Shown here: positions 7,997 through 15,939 of the stretch, piece by piece
Position numbering within the stretch: the first letter of the stretch is position 1
Layout of the letters: each line of letters opens with the position of its first letter
Origin: Candidatus Villigracilis affinis
GTDB taxonomy: Bacteria; Chloroflexota; Anaerolineae; Anaerolineales; Villigracilaceae
Assembly (NCBI GenBank): GCA_016718275.1
Contig: JADKEA010000019.1
Span: forward strand, 1 to 64,000
Direction: 5' to 3'
DNA length: 64,000 bases
Translations under genes and position numbers: made by a program
Notes under the pieces: generated by a model
What the model was told of the DNA's origin: nothing
Database searches by the model: none
The model's input: only the letters and a program-made list of their open reading frames with translations

Positions 7997-8527
7997 ATGG
8001 CGTTAAGAGAAATCGTATTCCTGCCTGAGCCGGTGTTGCGGCGCAAGGCAAAACCTGTGACGAAATTCGACAAGGAATTGCAAACACTCATCGATGACAT
8101 GATCGAAACCATGCGCGAAGCACCGGGCGTGGGGCTGGCCGCTCCGCAGGTGAACATTTCGCAGCAACTGGCCGTGATCGAATATGACGAAGATGAAGAC
8201 GAAGAGGAAAATGAAGACGCGCCTCCGAAGCCGAAGAAGTTGTACGTCATCATCAACCCTGAGATCATCAAAACCTCCGAAGAAAAAGTGATGGGTATCG
8301 AGGGTTGTCTTTCCATTCCCGGCTTGCAGGGTGAGGTGGAGCGTCACGAGTCGATTCAAGTGAAGGCGCTCAATCGACATGGCAGCCCCGTCAAACTCAA
8401 AGTGGATGGCTGGATGGCGCGCATTTTTCAGCACGAGATCGACCACCTGAATGGTGTCCTCTTCACCGACCGCGCCACCCGCGTATGGAAGCCGAGAGAA
8501 GACGAGGACGAAGTTCCGCTCGATTAG
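7997..8527 (+). CDS. def: Peptide deformylase
   Basis: A 176-residue enzyme with the three deformylase motifs: GVGLAAPQ (motif 1), EGCLSIPG (motif 2, Cys metal ligand) and HEIDHLNG (motif 3, HExxH). It removes the formyl group from nascent N-terminal fMet. Between motifs 1 and 2 there is an unusual acidic insertion (DEDEDEEENEDAPPKP), and the C terminus is also acidic. An AAAGGAAC ribosome-binding site precedes the ATG. It lies 15 nt upstream of recF, so the two are probably cotranscribed. Confidence 0.95.
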   Translation: MALREIVFLPEPVLRRKAKPVTKFDKELQTLIDDMIETMREAPGVGLAAPQVNISQQLAVIEYDEDEDEEENEDAPPKPKKLYVIINPEIIKTSEEKVMGIEGCLSIPGLQGEVERHESIQVKALNRHGSPVKLKVDGWMARIFQHEIDHLNGVLFTDRATRVWKPREDEDEVPLD

Positions 8528-8542
8528 CATTTCTCTGCCCCA

Positions 8543-9748
8543 ATGTACCTAAAACACCTCTCCCTCACCAACTTTCGCAGTCTCACCCGCCTGGATGCTG
8601 AACTTCCACGGCGGGCAATTGTGTTGGTAGGAAGCAATGCGCAGGGCAAAACCAGCGTGCTTGAAGCGATCTATTTTCTCGCGGCATTCACATCTTTTCA
8701 AACCCACGTGGACCGGCAGATCGTCAATTTTCACGAAGCGAAGAATCCGCTGGCGGTGACTCGTCTCGTGGCGGATTATCAGCGCGGAAAATCCAAACAT
8801 CACCTCGAAGCGCGGCTGATCCTCGAACCTACTGGCGTAAACGGACAAAGACTCCGCAAAGAGATTCTGCTTGATGGGGTCAAACGCCATGCCAGCGATG
8901 TCATCGGACATTTCAACGCGGTCATCTTCGTGCCGCAAATGTCGCAGATCATTGAGGGCGGACCAGACGAACGCAGGCGATATCTCAACCTCGCACTGGC
9001 TCAGACTGTCCCTGCGTATGCGCGCGTATTGAGCGAATACAATCAGGCGCTGACCCAGCGCAATGCACTGCTCAAGGCGCTGAGCGAACGCAACGGAAGC
9101 AGCGACCAGCTTCAGGTGTGGGATGAAGCGTTGGTCAAATTCGGGTCGCAGATCATTTTGTGGCGTATTCAAGCCGTTCAGGAGATCGAGCGTTTTGCGT
9201 CGCGCATCCATCATGAATTGACTCGTGGTGCGGAAATTCTGCGGCTGGCCTATGAGCCCGCATATGATCCGCTACCCAAACCGAATGGACAGCTGGGTTT
9301 GAAATTGGATACCGCCATTGACCGCTCGTCCATTGAGTTGAGCGAAATTCAGGATGGATTCTTGGCGCGACTCAAACAGATTCGCAGTGAAGAGATTGCG
9401 CGCGGCGTGACAACGATCGGTCCGCATCGCGATGACCTGCGCTTCGTCATCAATAAAGCGGATGTGAGCGATTACGGTTCGCGCGGACAACTCCGCACCA
9501 CTCTGCTGGCGCTCAAACTCGCCGAAGTGGAATGGATGAAGGACCGCACCGGCGAATGGCCAGTGATCCTGCTTGATGAAGTGATGGCCGAACTCGATAT
9601 CAGCCGCCGCGCCGACCTGCTGAAATATGTCAGCCCCGATGCGCAAGTGCTGTTCACCACCACCGACCTGACTCTTTTTGCGCCAGAGTTTTCGCAAAGC
9701 GCGGAGATTTGGGATGTGAAGGGCGGAGTGGTGATTCCGAGGAAGTAG
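8543..9748 (+). CDS. recF: DNA replication and repair protein RecF
   Basis: A 401-residue SMC-like ABC ATPase. It starts MYLKHLSLTNFRSLTRL, has Walker A GSNAQGKTS at about residue 30, the RecF-type region FVPQMSQIIEGGPDERRRYLN, and a C-terminal signature and Walker B (SRGQLRTTLLALKLAE; VILLDEVMAELD). Length is typical. RecF loads RecA at single-stranded gaps with RecO and RecR. It follows def rather than dnaN, so the usual dnaA-dnaN-recF order is not seen here. Confidence 0.95.
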   Translation: MYLKHLSLTNFRSLTRLDAELPRRAIVLVGSNAQGKTSVLEAIYFLAAFTSFQTHVDRQIVNFHEAKNPLAVTRLVADYQRGKSKHHLEARLILEPTGVNGQRLRKEILLDGVKRHASDVIGHFNAVIFVPQMSQIIEGGPDERRRYLNLALAQTVPAYARVLSEYNQALTQRNALLKALSERNGSSDQLQVWDEALVKFGSQIILWRIQAVQEIERFASRIHHELTRGAEILRLAYEPAYDPLPKPNGQLGLKLDTAIDRSSIELSEIQDGFLARLKQIRSEEIARGVTTIGPHRDDLRFVINKADVSDYGSRGQLRTTLLALKLAEVEWMKDRTGEWPVILLDEVMAELDISRRADLLKYVSPDAQVLFTTTDLTLFAPEFSQSAEIWDVKGGVVIPRK

Positions 9749-9820
9749 AAAGTAGGTGACGCTGCAAGCGTGACGAATCAGTGGGGCAAAGAAGTAAGCT
9801 TCTAATGTGCATTTCTCTTT

Positions 9821-9880
9821 AACGCAAAGCCGCCAAGACGCAGGGAGGCATTTTTCTTTGTGCCTCCGCGCCTTTGCGTT
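9821..9880. repeat. AACGCAAAG-type palindromic intergenic repeat, copy 1
   Basis: An imperfect inverted repeat with ends AACGCAAAGCCGCC and CGCCTTTGCGTT around GGGAGGCA/TGCCTCC. A second copy is at 17965-18031 and a diverged AAACACAAAGG version at 52676-52752. It fills most of the 206-bp gap between recF and rbsK. Confidence 0.7.
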
Positions 9881-9941
9881 ATATTTTTAATAGTTTTCAC
9901 GAAGTTGTAACCCGAATCAATTCACGAACATGCCAATAGTG

Positions 9942-9947
9942 TAAAAT
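9942..9947 (+). promoter_or_regulatory. -10 box of a likely leaderless rbsK transcript
   Basis: TAAAAT lies 13 nt before the rbsK ATG, with no Shine-Dalgarno between. Confidence 0.45.
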
Positions 9948-9954
9948 TGCTCGC

Positions 9955-10884
9955 ATGTCTGAAATGCCAAAATGTGATGTTCTCGTCATCGGCTCATTGA
10001 ATGCCGACCTCGTCGTTCGTGCGCCGCGATTTCCGCAGCCCGGCGAAACCATCAGCGGCGATGATTTGCATACCATTCCCGGCGGCAAGGGCGCCAATCA
10101 GGCTGTGGCTGCGGCGCGGCAGGGTGCCAGCGTAGCCATGCTTGGGCGCGTGGGCAAGGATAACTTCGGTGATTTCCTGCTCGAAAACCTTAAGCAAAAT
10201 CAAGTGGATGTTTCCAACATCCAGCGCGATGATGCTTCCACGGGAACGGCCATTATCGTGGTGGATGCGAACGGGCAGAACAGCATCGTGCTATCGGCGG
10301 GAGCGAACGGGCACGTCTCGTTTGCGGATGTGGATCGCGGATCTGACCTTAACCCGAGCCTGATTCTGCTCCAATTGGAAATCCCCACCCCGACGGTGCT
10401 TCACGCCGCGCAATTTGCCAAAGCGAATGGTGCGCGTGTCATCCTCAACCCAGCGCCCGCGCAGACTCTCCCCGATGACTTGATCCGCCTTGCGGACTTT
10501 ATCATCCCCAACGAAACCGAATTAAGCCTGTTGACCGGACTTGAGGTCAAAGACATCGCCTCCGCTGAAGCGGCTGCAAAAGCCCTGCTCAAACGCGGCG
10601 CAGAGAATGTCATTGTGACGTTGGGAAGCAAAGGCGCATTGGTTGTATCCAACACACAAGTGATCCATGTAGACACATATAAAATTGACGTTGTAGATAC
10701 CACCGCCGCAGGTGACGCCTTCATCGGCGGATTCGCTGCATCCCTGCTGCGCGGACTTGAACTCAAAGACGCCGTTCGCCATGCCAATGCGTGTGGGGCG
10801 CTTGCTGCAACCAAATTCGGCGCACAGCCATCATTACCCACAAAAGACGAAGTGGAAACCTTTATGTCATTGCGAGAGCAGTGA
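9955..10884 (+). CDS. rbsK: Ribokinase (PfkB family)
   Basis: A 309-residue PfkB-type sugar kinase. It has signature 1 (GGKGANQAVAAARQGASV) near residue 43 and signature 2 (VDTTAAGDAFIGGFAASL) near residue 245, with the catalytic Asp in AGDAF. ATP-dependent phosphorylation of ribose is the expected reaction. The two nucleoside hydrolases that follow would release ribose, so the pathway fits. The last codons (MSLREQ-stop) lie inside a GTCATTGCGAG palindromic repeat, so the natural C terminus may have been altered by repeat insertion. Confidence 0.9.
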   Translation: MSEMPKCDVLVIGSLNADLVVRAPRFPQPGETISGDDLHTIPGGKGANQAVAAARQGASVAMLGRVGKDNFGDFLLENLKQNQVDVSNIQRDDASTGTAIIVVDANGQNSIVLSAGANGHVSFADVDRGSDLNPSLILLQLEIPTPTVLHAAQFAKANGARVILNPAPAQTLPDDLIRLADFIIPNETELSLLTGLEVKDIASAEAAAKALLKRGAENVIVTLGSKGALVVSNTQVIHVDTYKIDVVDTTAAGDAFIGGFAASLLRGLELKDAVRHANACGALAATKFGAQPSLPTKDEVETFMSLREQ

Positions 10885-10956
10885 TCTTCCGCTCGAAGCA
10901 ATCTCATAGCAATGGTAGAGATTGCTTCGCCGGGCTATCGCCCTCCTCGCAATGAC
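10866..10956. repeat. Nested palindromic repeat (GTCATTGCGAG / GAAGCAATCTC type)
   Basis: Outer arms GTCATTGCGAG (10866-10876) and CTCGCAATGAC (10946-10956), inner arms GAAGCAATCTC (10895-10905) and GAGATTGCTTC (10918-10928), all exact complements. This is a REP/MITE-like element widespread in bacterial genomes. It overlaps the rbsK 3' end and fills the gap to the next gene. Confidence 0.85.
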
Positions 10957-10968
10957 GGGGAAAATTAC

Positions 10969-11928
10969 ATGAACCCAAAACGAATTATTATAGACACCGA
11001 CCCCGGCGTGGACGATGCGCTGGCATTACTCCTCGCCCTTGCCTCCCCGGAGATTCAACTCGAGGCATTGACCACCGTCCACGGCAATACGAATGTGGAA
11101 AATACCACGCGCAATGCGCTGGCTGTATTGGAATTCCTTCACGCGGCGGATATCCCCGTGGCAAAGGGCTGTTCGCTGCCGTTGCTTGTTCCACTGCACA
11201 AATCAGGGGATGCAGTGCATGGCGCGGGCGGAATCGGCAACACGAACCTGCCTGCCCCCAAAACCAAACCCGTTGACGAACATGCCGTTGATTATTTGAT
11301 CCAGCGTGTGCTGGCCGAGCCGAAGGAGATCAGCATTTTCCCCATCGGCCCGTTGACCAATATTGCGTTGGCCATTCGCAAAGAGCCGCGTTTTGCCGAA
11401 GCCGTGAAGGAATTGGTCATCATGGGCGGTTCACTGCGCGCGGGCGGCAATATCACCCCCGCCGCCGAGTTCAATATGCATGCCGACCCGCATGCCGCGC
11501 ACATCGTTTTTCATTCGGGCATTCCCATCACGTTGATCCCGTTGGATGTGACCTACAAATGCCTGCTCACTTCTGAAGATGTGGAGCGTTTGAACAGAAT
11601 TGATGCGCCCATCGCCCGATTTGTCCGCGATGCGACGGCGGTGTATATGGAGTTTTACAAGAAATACGAAGGCTTCAATGGCTGTGCGCTGCACGATCCG
11701 CTGACGTTGGCGGCGATCATCGCGCCTGAACTGCTGACCTTCGAGAATCATTATGTGGATGTGGATATTTCGGGCGGCGTTTCGATGGGGAGCACGCTGG
11801 CTGATTTTATGAAAGTTTCGAAGAAACCCGCCAATGTGAAAGTTGCCCTTGGTGTGCGCGGGCGCGAATTTGTGGAATTATTCATTGAGAGGATGGAAAC
11901 TCTGCCTGCTCTCGGCGGCGGAGCATAG
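10969..11928 (+). CDS. Nucleoside hydrolase (inosine-uridine preferring family), copy 1
   Basis: A 319-residue N-ribohydrolase with the Ca2+-binding motif DTDPGVDDALAL at the N terminus and the region AAEFNMHADPHAAHIVF typical of the family. It cleaves the N-glycosidic bond of (ribo)nucleosides to base plus ribose. ATG 10969 is used because an in-frame upstream ATG at 10912 would be translated from repeat DNA and precedes the conserved start MNPKRIIIDTD. It is followed after 9 nt by a paralogue. Confidence 0.92.
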   Translation: MNPKRIIIDTDPGVDDALALLLALASPEIQLEALTTVHGNTNVENTTRNALAVLEFLHAADIPVAKGCSLPLLVPLHKSGDAVHGAGGIGNTNLPAPKTKPVDEHAVDYLIQRVLAEPKEISIFPIGPLTNIALAIRKEPRFAEAVKELVIMGGSLRAGGNITPAAEFNMHADPHAAHIVFHSGIPITLIPLDVTYKCLLTSEDVERLNRIDAPIARFVRDATAVYMEFYKKYEGFNGCALHDPLTLAAIIAPELLTFENHYVDVDISGGVSMGSTLADFMKVSKKPANVKVALGVRGREFVELFIERMETLPALGGGA

Positions 11929-11937
11929 GAAAATTGA

Positions 11938-12890
11938 ATGCCAAAACACATCATTTTAGACACTGACCCCGGTATTGACGACTCTTTGGCGATCTTGCTC
12001 GCTCTGGCCTCGCCCGAAATTGTCCTCGATGGAATCAGCACGATCCACGGGAATGCATCCACTGCGCAGGTGACGAGGAATGCGCTGGCAATTTTGGAAC
12101 TGGCAAAGGCGGGGAACATTCCCGTTTATGCGGGTTGTGAATTGCCGCTTGTGCAGCCATCCCTGCTTAGCCCGGAGACTCACGGCGACAGCGGCCTGGG
12201 CTACGCAAAACTGTCAGAACCGCTGGGCAGGCCCCAGCTTAAGCACGGAAGCGATTTCCTTATCGAGAGGATCATGTCAGCGGCGGAGGATGTCACGTTG
12301 GTGGCAATCGGTCCGCTGACGAATGTCGCCATGGCGATTCGCAAGGAGCCGCGCATTGTGGAGAAGGTGAAGGAGGTCTTCATCATGGGCGGGGCGATTC
12401 GGCATCAGGGCAATACCACGCCGCTGGCGGAGTACAACACCTTTGTGGACCCGCATGCCGCGCACATCGTTTTTCATTCGGGCATGCCGATGATCCTCAC
12501 GCCGCTGGATGTGACCTATCAATGTATTTTTCTGAAAGAGGATTTGGACAGGCTGTTGAAGATCGATTCGCCGATCACGAAGTTCATTGCGGATGCAACC
12601 CGTTTTTACATGGAGTTTCACGATGAATATCAAAAGATCGATGGCTGTGTGATCAACGACCCGATGACACTGGCGTTGACCTTCATGCCCGAGATCTGCG
12701 ATTATGAATCTCTGTATGTGGATGTGGATATTTCGACAGGCGTTGGGCTGGGAAATACCTTCGCTGATTTTTATAATTACGAAAAGAAGAAGCCGAATAT
12801 GAAGGTGGCTTTGGGGTGCGTCCGCGTATGTTCATGGAGTTGTTTTTGGAGCGGATGGAAAAGCTGGCGGAGTCGTTGAGTGCAAGATAA
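11938..12890 (+). CDS. Nucleoside hydrolase, copy 2 (C terminus frameshifted)
   Basis: A paralogue of the preceding gene with the same DTDPGIDDSLAI and AEYNTFVDPHAAHIVF motifs. After KVALG (about 12812) the uncorrected frame turns into a Trp/Cys-rich tail ending at 12879. Adding one G to the GGGG at about 12811-12814 restores a family-like end (VRPRMFMELFLERMEK...) with a stop at 12890. The true protein is therefore about 317 residues. The break is most likely a homopolymer indel. Tandem hydrolases may differ in purine or pyrimidine preference. Confidence 0.88.
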
Positions 12891-12978
12891 ATTTTGCGTT
12901 ACAGATTTTCGTGACCATTGGGATTGAAAAGTGTTATCATCATTACGACGATCCATTTCACATTTTTCGGAGGAAATC

Positions 12979-13668
12979 ATGTTGGAAAAAATCAAGAACA
13001 ACTTTAATACTCAGACGTGGGTTCTCATCCCCATCGCCATCGGCATTAACATCGCCGTAGGCCAGATCGTTCTCGTCCTCAAACTTCCTGTCTTCCTCGA
13101 TTCAATTGGCACCGTGATGGTCGCCGCCCTGTGCGGACCGTGGGCAGGCGCATTGACTGGCGCGCTTTCCAACATCATTTGGGGCGTTGCGATTGACCCC
13201 GGTGCGCTTCCCTGGTGGCCTGTGGCTGCGATGATCGGTTACATGGCCGGGCGCATGGCTCAGTGGGGCTTCTTCAAATCCTGGTGGAAAGTGGTTGTGA
13301 CCGGCTTTGTGGTTGCGCTCACCGCTGCGATCGTCTCCACACCCATTGCTGTGTATCTCTTCGGCGGCATTACCGCCAGCGGTTCATCCTTCATCACCGC
13401 GTATTTGCTCCAGACGGGGCAGGGCATTTGGTCGGCTGTGGTTAGCACCAGCTTCCTGACCGAGCCCGTGGACAAGATCACCACAGCCATGATCGCTTTT
13501 GCCATCATTCAGGGCCTGCCCAAGCGCACCATCGGCGGCTATCCCAAAGCCAGTCAGGTGGAAGCGGAAGGCGGCGCGAGCAAGAACCAGTTGTACATCG
13601 CCGTCGGCGTTGTCGTTTTGCTGGTGCTGTTCGCAGCGTTCATGCTCCGCAATATTTTGGGCGGATAA
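12979..13668 (+). CDS. ECF transporter substrate-binding (S) component
   Basis: A 229-residue integral membrane protein with about six hydrophobic segments. An early motif (PVFLDSIGTVMVAALCGPWAG) resembles S components of energy-coupling-factor vitamin/nucleoside transporters. A short Lys/Gly-rich loop and an extra C-terminal TM helix follow. The start at ATG 12979 is backed by CGGAGGAA at 12968-12975. It sits after ribokinase and two nucleoside hydrolases and before the T and A components, so a nucleoside or related ribosyl compound is the inferred substrate. Confidence 0.8.
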   Translation: MLEKIKNNFNTQTWVLIPIAIGINIAVGQIVLVLKLPVFLDSIGTVMVAALCGPWAGALTGALSNIIWGVAIDPGALPWWPVAAMIGYMAGRMAQWGFFKSWWKVVVTGFVVALTAAIVSTPIAVYLFGGITASGSSFITAYLLQTGQGIWSAVVSTSFLTEPVDKITTAMIAFAIIQGLPKRTIGGYPKASQVEAEGGASKNQLYIAVGVVVLLVLFAAFMLRNILGG

Positions 13669-13686
13669 CTATTCGCAATGACATTC

Positions 13687-13722
13687 AAAAGAGACCGGGC
13701 GAAAGGCTCGGTCTCTTTTTGT
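13687..13722 (+). terminator. Rho-independent terminator after the ECF S gene
   Basis: AAAAGAGACCG (13687-13697) pairs with CGGTCTCTTTT (13709-13719), followed by a T-rich stretch. It could also serve the minus-strand frame ending at 13724. Confidence 0.85.
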
Positions 13723-13723
13723 T

Positions 13724-14067
13724 TTAGGGTGTAGGGGTAGCGGTAGGTATTGCAGAGAGGACGATCAGCGGTGGCTCTTCTGGATGTGTTTGCCGCCAAT
13801 TGAGGTGTTCCGATAATCGCTGGTAAATCATTGAGCTTGTTTGATCGTTTAGTATTTTCTCCTGCACATCAAGAGGAAACATTTGGTGAATATTGTTGAT
13901 GTATTCCGATCCAATTCCTGACACTAAAGATACATTCTGGATACTTCCATCGCTTTCAAGATGAATTACAACTGGATGACTTGCCCATCTGCCGCCGCCT
14001 ATTTTTCCACACACTGCCCAGATGTATAAATCTTGATCAGATCTTCCTAAAACCTCCCATTCACAAA
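13724..14067 (-). pseudogene. C-terminal part of an unidentified protein, interrupted by a C-tract
   Basis: The minus-strand frame is open from the C-tract at 14068 down to the stop at 13724 (about 114 codons). It reads CEWEVLGRSDQDLYIWAVCG... to a Thr/Pro-rich end (PTATPTP). A GTG inside it at about 14014 gives a 96-residue minimum. The composition looks like genuine protein, but the N terminus is lost in two poly-C tracts. Across the tracts another minus frame begins at an ATG at 14201 (MPEEISIQANSQRK...), which may be its original start. I do not recognise the family. Confidence 0.45.
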
Positions 14068-14115
14068 GGGGGGGGGGGGGGGGCTGTGCGCAGGCTTATT
14101 TGGGGGGGGGGGGGG
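14068..14115 (+). repeat. Two long poly-G tracts (G16 and G14) 18 bp apart
   Basis: G16 at 14068-14083 and G14 at 14102-14115, separated by CTGTGCGCAGGCTTATTT. Nothing comparable occurs elsewhere in the window. They interrupt the minus-strand frame described at 13724-14067. They could be slippage-prone phase-variable tracts or an assembly/sequencing artefact. Confidence 0.9.
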
Positions 14116-14288
14116 TTGCTGGCCCCAGTGGCAGGGCGCCAGTATTTTATGAGCAAGGGTTTTCTTTGAGAATTTGCTTGGATTGAAATCTCTTCGGGCA
14201 TTTTCTTATAGGGGAAGTGACATGGGGGCAGGGGCTTTCAAAAGGCCGGTGACATGGGGTTTTGTCGTTTACTCAGCACCAGAATGGG

Positions 14289-14294
14289 TATAAT
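14289..14294 (+). promoter_or_regulatory. -10 box of a likely leaderless ecfT transcript
   Basis: A perfect TATAAT lies 14 nt before the ecfT ATG, with no Shine-Dalgarno. Confidence 0.5.
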
Positions 14295-14302
14295 CCACGC
14301 CT

Positions 14303-15082
14303 ATGCATGAGAGACTTTCCTTCCACATCAAAAGGGACAGCGTCATTCACAAATTGAATCCGCTGACGAAGTTGACCTTGATCCTTGCGTTGATCCTGAT
14401 CTCGTTCACCAGTCCCTGGTATTGGACTCCGCATGTGGTGTTGCTCTTGGCCGTCATTCCGCTAAGCGGATTGGGCAGGGTCTTCCCCGAATTTTTCAAG
14501 GCCGCCACGCGCCTGATCCTTCCCGCGGCTGGCTTTCTTTTTTTGATGCAGGCCTTCTTTCAGCCCATCGGTGAAGAAGTCATCTTTAAATTCTATTTCC
14601 TCGATATCACACAGGAAAGCCTGATGTTTGCGTTTCGGAACGCCATGCGGGTCTTTGTGATGATCTCGGCATTCACCTTGTTTTTGCTGACCACGCATCC
14701 GAGCGAGTTGATGTCTGATCTCACGCGGCGCGGATTGCCGGGGCAATTTGCCTACGTCATCATTTCCACGCTGCAAATCCTTCCGCAAATGCAGGCCAAA
14801 GCACAGACCATCATCGCCGCCCAGCGCTCACGCGGGTTGGATACCGAAAGCACCTTCCTCAAACGCGCTGGCTCGGTTCTGCCGCTCGTGGGTCCGCTGG
14901 TGTTTGGGTCATTGGTTGAAGTGGAAGAACGCGCCATCGCCATCGAAGCGCGCGGCTTTACCTCCAAAAACAGCAAGACCTCCCTGCACGAAATCCCCGA
15001 CCCATCGTTCGAGAAAACGATTCGATGGGCGCTTCTCATGCTCGTCATTCTTTCCATTGCGGCAAACCTATGGCTTTCGTAA
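14303..15082 (+). CDS. ecfT: ECF transporter transmembrane (T) component
   Basis: A 259-residue CbiQ/EcfT-family membrane protein with several TM helices in the first 130 residues. The cytoplasmic coupling region carries the two Ala-Arg-Gly-type signatures in the forms AQRSRGLD (about residue 175) and AIEARGFTS (about residue 215). These bind the ATPase subunits. Its end overlaps the downstream ATPase start by 13 nt, showing tight coupling. Together with the S component upstream and the two ATPases downstream it forms one group-I-like ECF importer. Confidence 0.9.
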   Translation: MHERLSFHIKRDSVIHKLNPLTKLTLILALILISFTSPWYWTPHVVLLLAVIPLSGLGRVFPEFFKAATRLILPAAGFLFLMQAFFQPIGEEVIFKFYFLDITQESLMFAFRNAMRVFVMISAFTLFLLTTHPSELMSDLTRRGLPGQFAYVIISTLQILPQMQAKAQTIIAAQRSRGLDTESTFLKRAGSVLPLVGPLVFGSLVEVEERAIAIEARGFTSKNSKTSLHEIPDPSFEKTIRWALLMLVILSIAANLWLS

Positions 15083-15873
15083 ACCTCCAAAACGTCACCT
15101 ATCAATATCCGCTCACGAAAACGCCCGCCCTGCAAAATGTCAACTTGCAGGTGAACGAAGGCGAATTCGTCGCGATCGTCGGGCCGAACGGCGCGGGCAA
15201 GTCCACGCTTTGTTATACGCTGGCGGGTTTCGCGCCGCATTTTTTCAAAGGCGAAATGAGCGGCACCGTGGAAGTGGCTGGCAAAGAATCCAGCAAGTCC
15301 ACGCTTGATGAGTGGGTCTTGAACGTGGGCCTCGCGTTTCAAAATCCCTTCAACCAAATTTCGGGCGCGAAATACACCGTCTTCGAAGAGATCGCATTCG
15401 GGCTGGAAAATATCGGCGTGCCGCGCGAAGAAATGAAAAGCCGCGTGGAGGATGCCATGGCCCTGACAGGAATCCGCGATTTGGCAGAACGCTCACCTTA
15501 TTCACTCTCTGGCGGACAACAACAACGCGTCGCTCTGACCTCGATCCTGGTCATGCGACCCAAGCTGCTCGTCCTCGACGAACCGACCTCGCAAATGGAC
15601 CCCATCGGCACACGCGAAGTCTTCGGCACGATCCGCAAGATGGCCGAAGAAGGCATGACCGTCGTCCTCGTGGAACACAAAGTGGAATGGATCGCAGAAT
15701 TCGCAGATCGCGTGATTGCATTGAAAGACGGCAGTGTACTGCTCGAAGGCAAACCGAACGAAGTGCTCACCTCTGAATTGCTCGCTGAACATGGATTCGG
15801 GCTTTCGCGCTACACGTCCACGGCGCGTGAGGCAAAGAAACGCGGAATTTGGAAAAAGAAAATCTGCCTGTAA
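15070..15873 (+). CDS. ecfA1: ECF transporter ATP-binding protein A (C-terminal tail frameshifted)
   Basis: An ABC ATPase with Walker A GPNGAGKST, Q-loop FQNPFNQI, signature LSGGQQQR, and Walker B LLVLDEP. ATG 15070 is preferred to an in-frame upstream GTG at 15025, which lies deep inside ecfT. The uncorrected frame stops at 15873 after KKRGIWKKKICL. Adding one A to the A5 at 15853-15857 and one G near 15880 gives ENLPVTLDEAVEGF and a tail ending at 15943, so two single-base indels near the 3' end are likely. The end of that tail is encoded by a palindromic repeat. Confidence 0.9.
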   Translation: MAFVNLQNVTYQYPLTKTPALQNVNLQVNEGEFVAIVGPNGAGKSTLCYTLAGFAPHFFKGEMSGTVEVAGKESSKSTLDEWVLNVGLAFQNPFNQISGAKYTVFEEIAFGLENIGVPREEMKSRVEDAMALTGIRDLAERSPYSLSGGQQQRVALTSILVMRPKLLVLDEPTSQMDPIGTREVFGTIRKMAEEGMTVVLVEHKVEWIAEFADRVIALKDGSVLLEGKPNEVLTSELLAEHGFGLSRYTSTAREAKKRGIWKKKICL

Positions 15874-15906
15874 CATTGATGAGGCAGTGGAAGGGTTTAC
15901 GTACGG

Positions 15907-15927
15907 GCACAGCGCCGCTGTGCCCCA
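15907..15927. repeat. GGGCACAGC-GCC-GCTGTGCCC palindrome
   Basis: A 9-bp perfect inverted repeat with a GCC loop. Related copies are at 16770-16790, 53828-53848 and 56243-56271. In the restored frame it encodes part of the C-terminal tail of the upstream ATPase. Confidence 0.8.
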
Positions 15928-15939
15928 ACGGGATAATCA

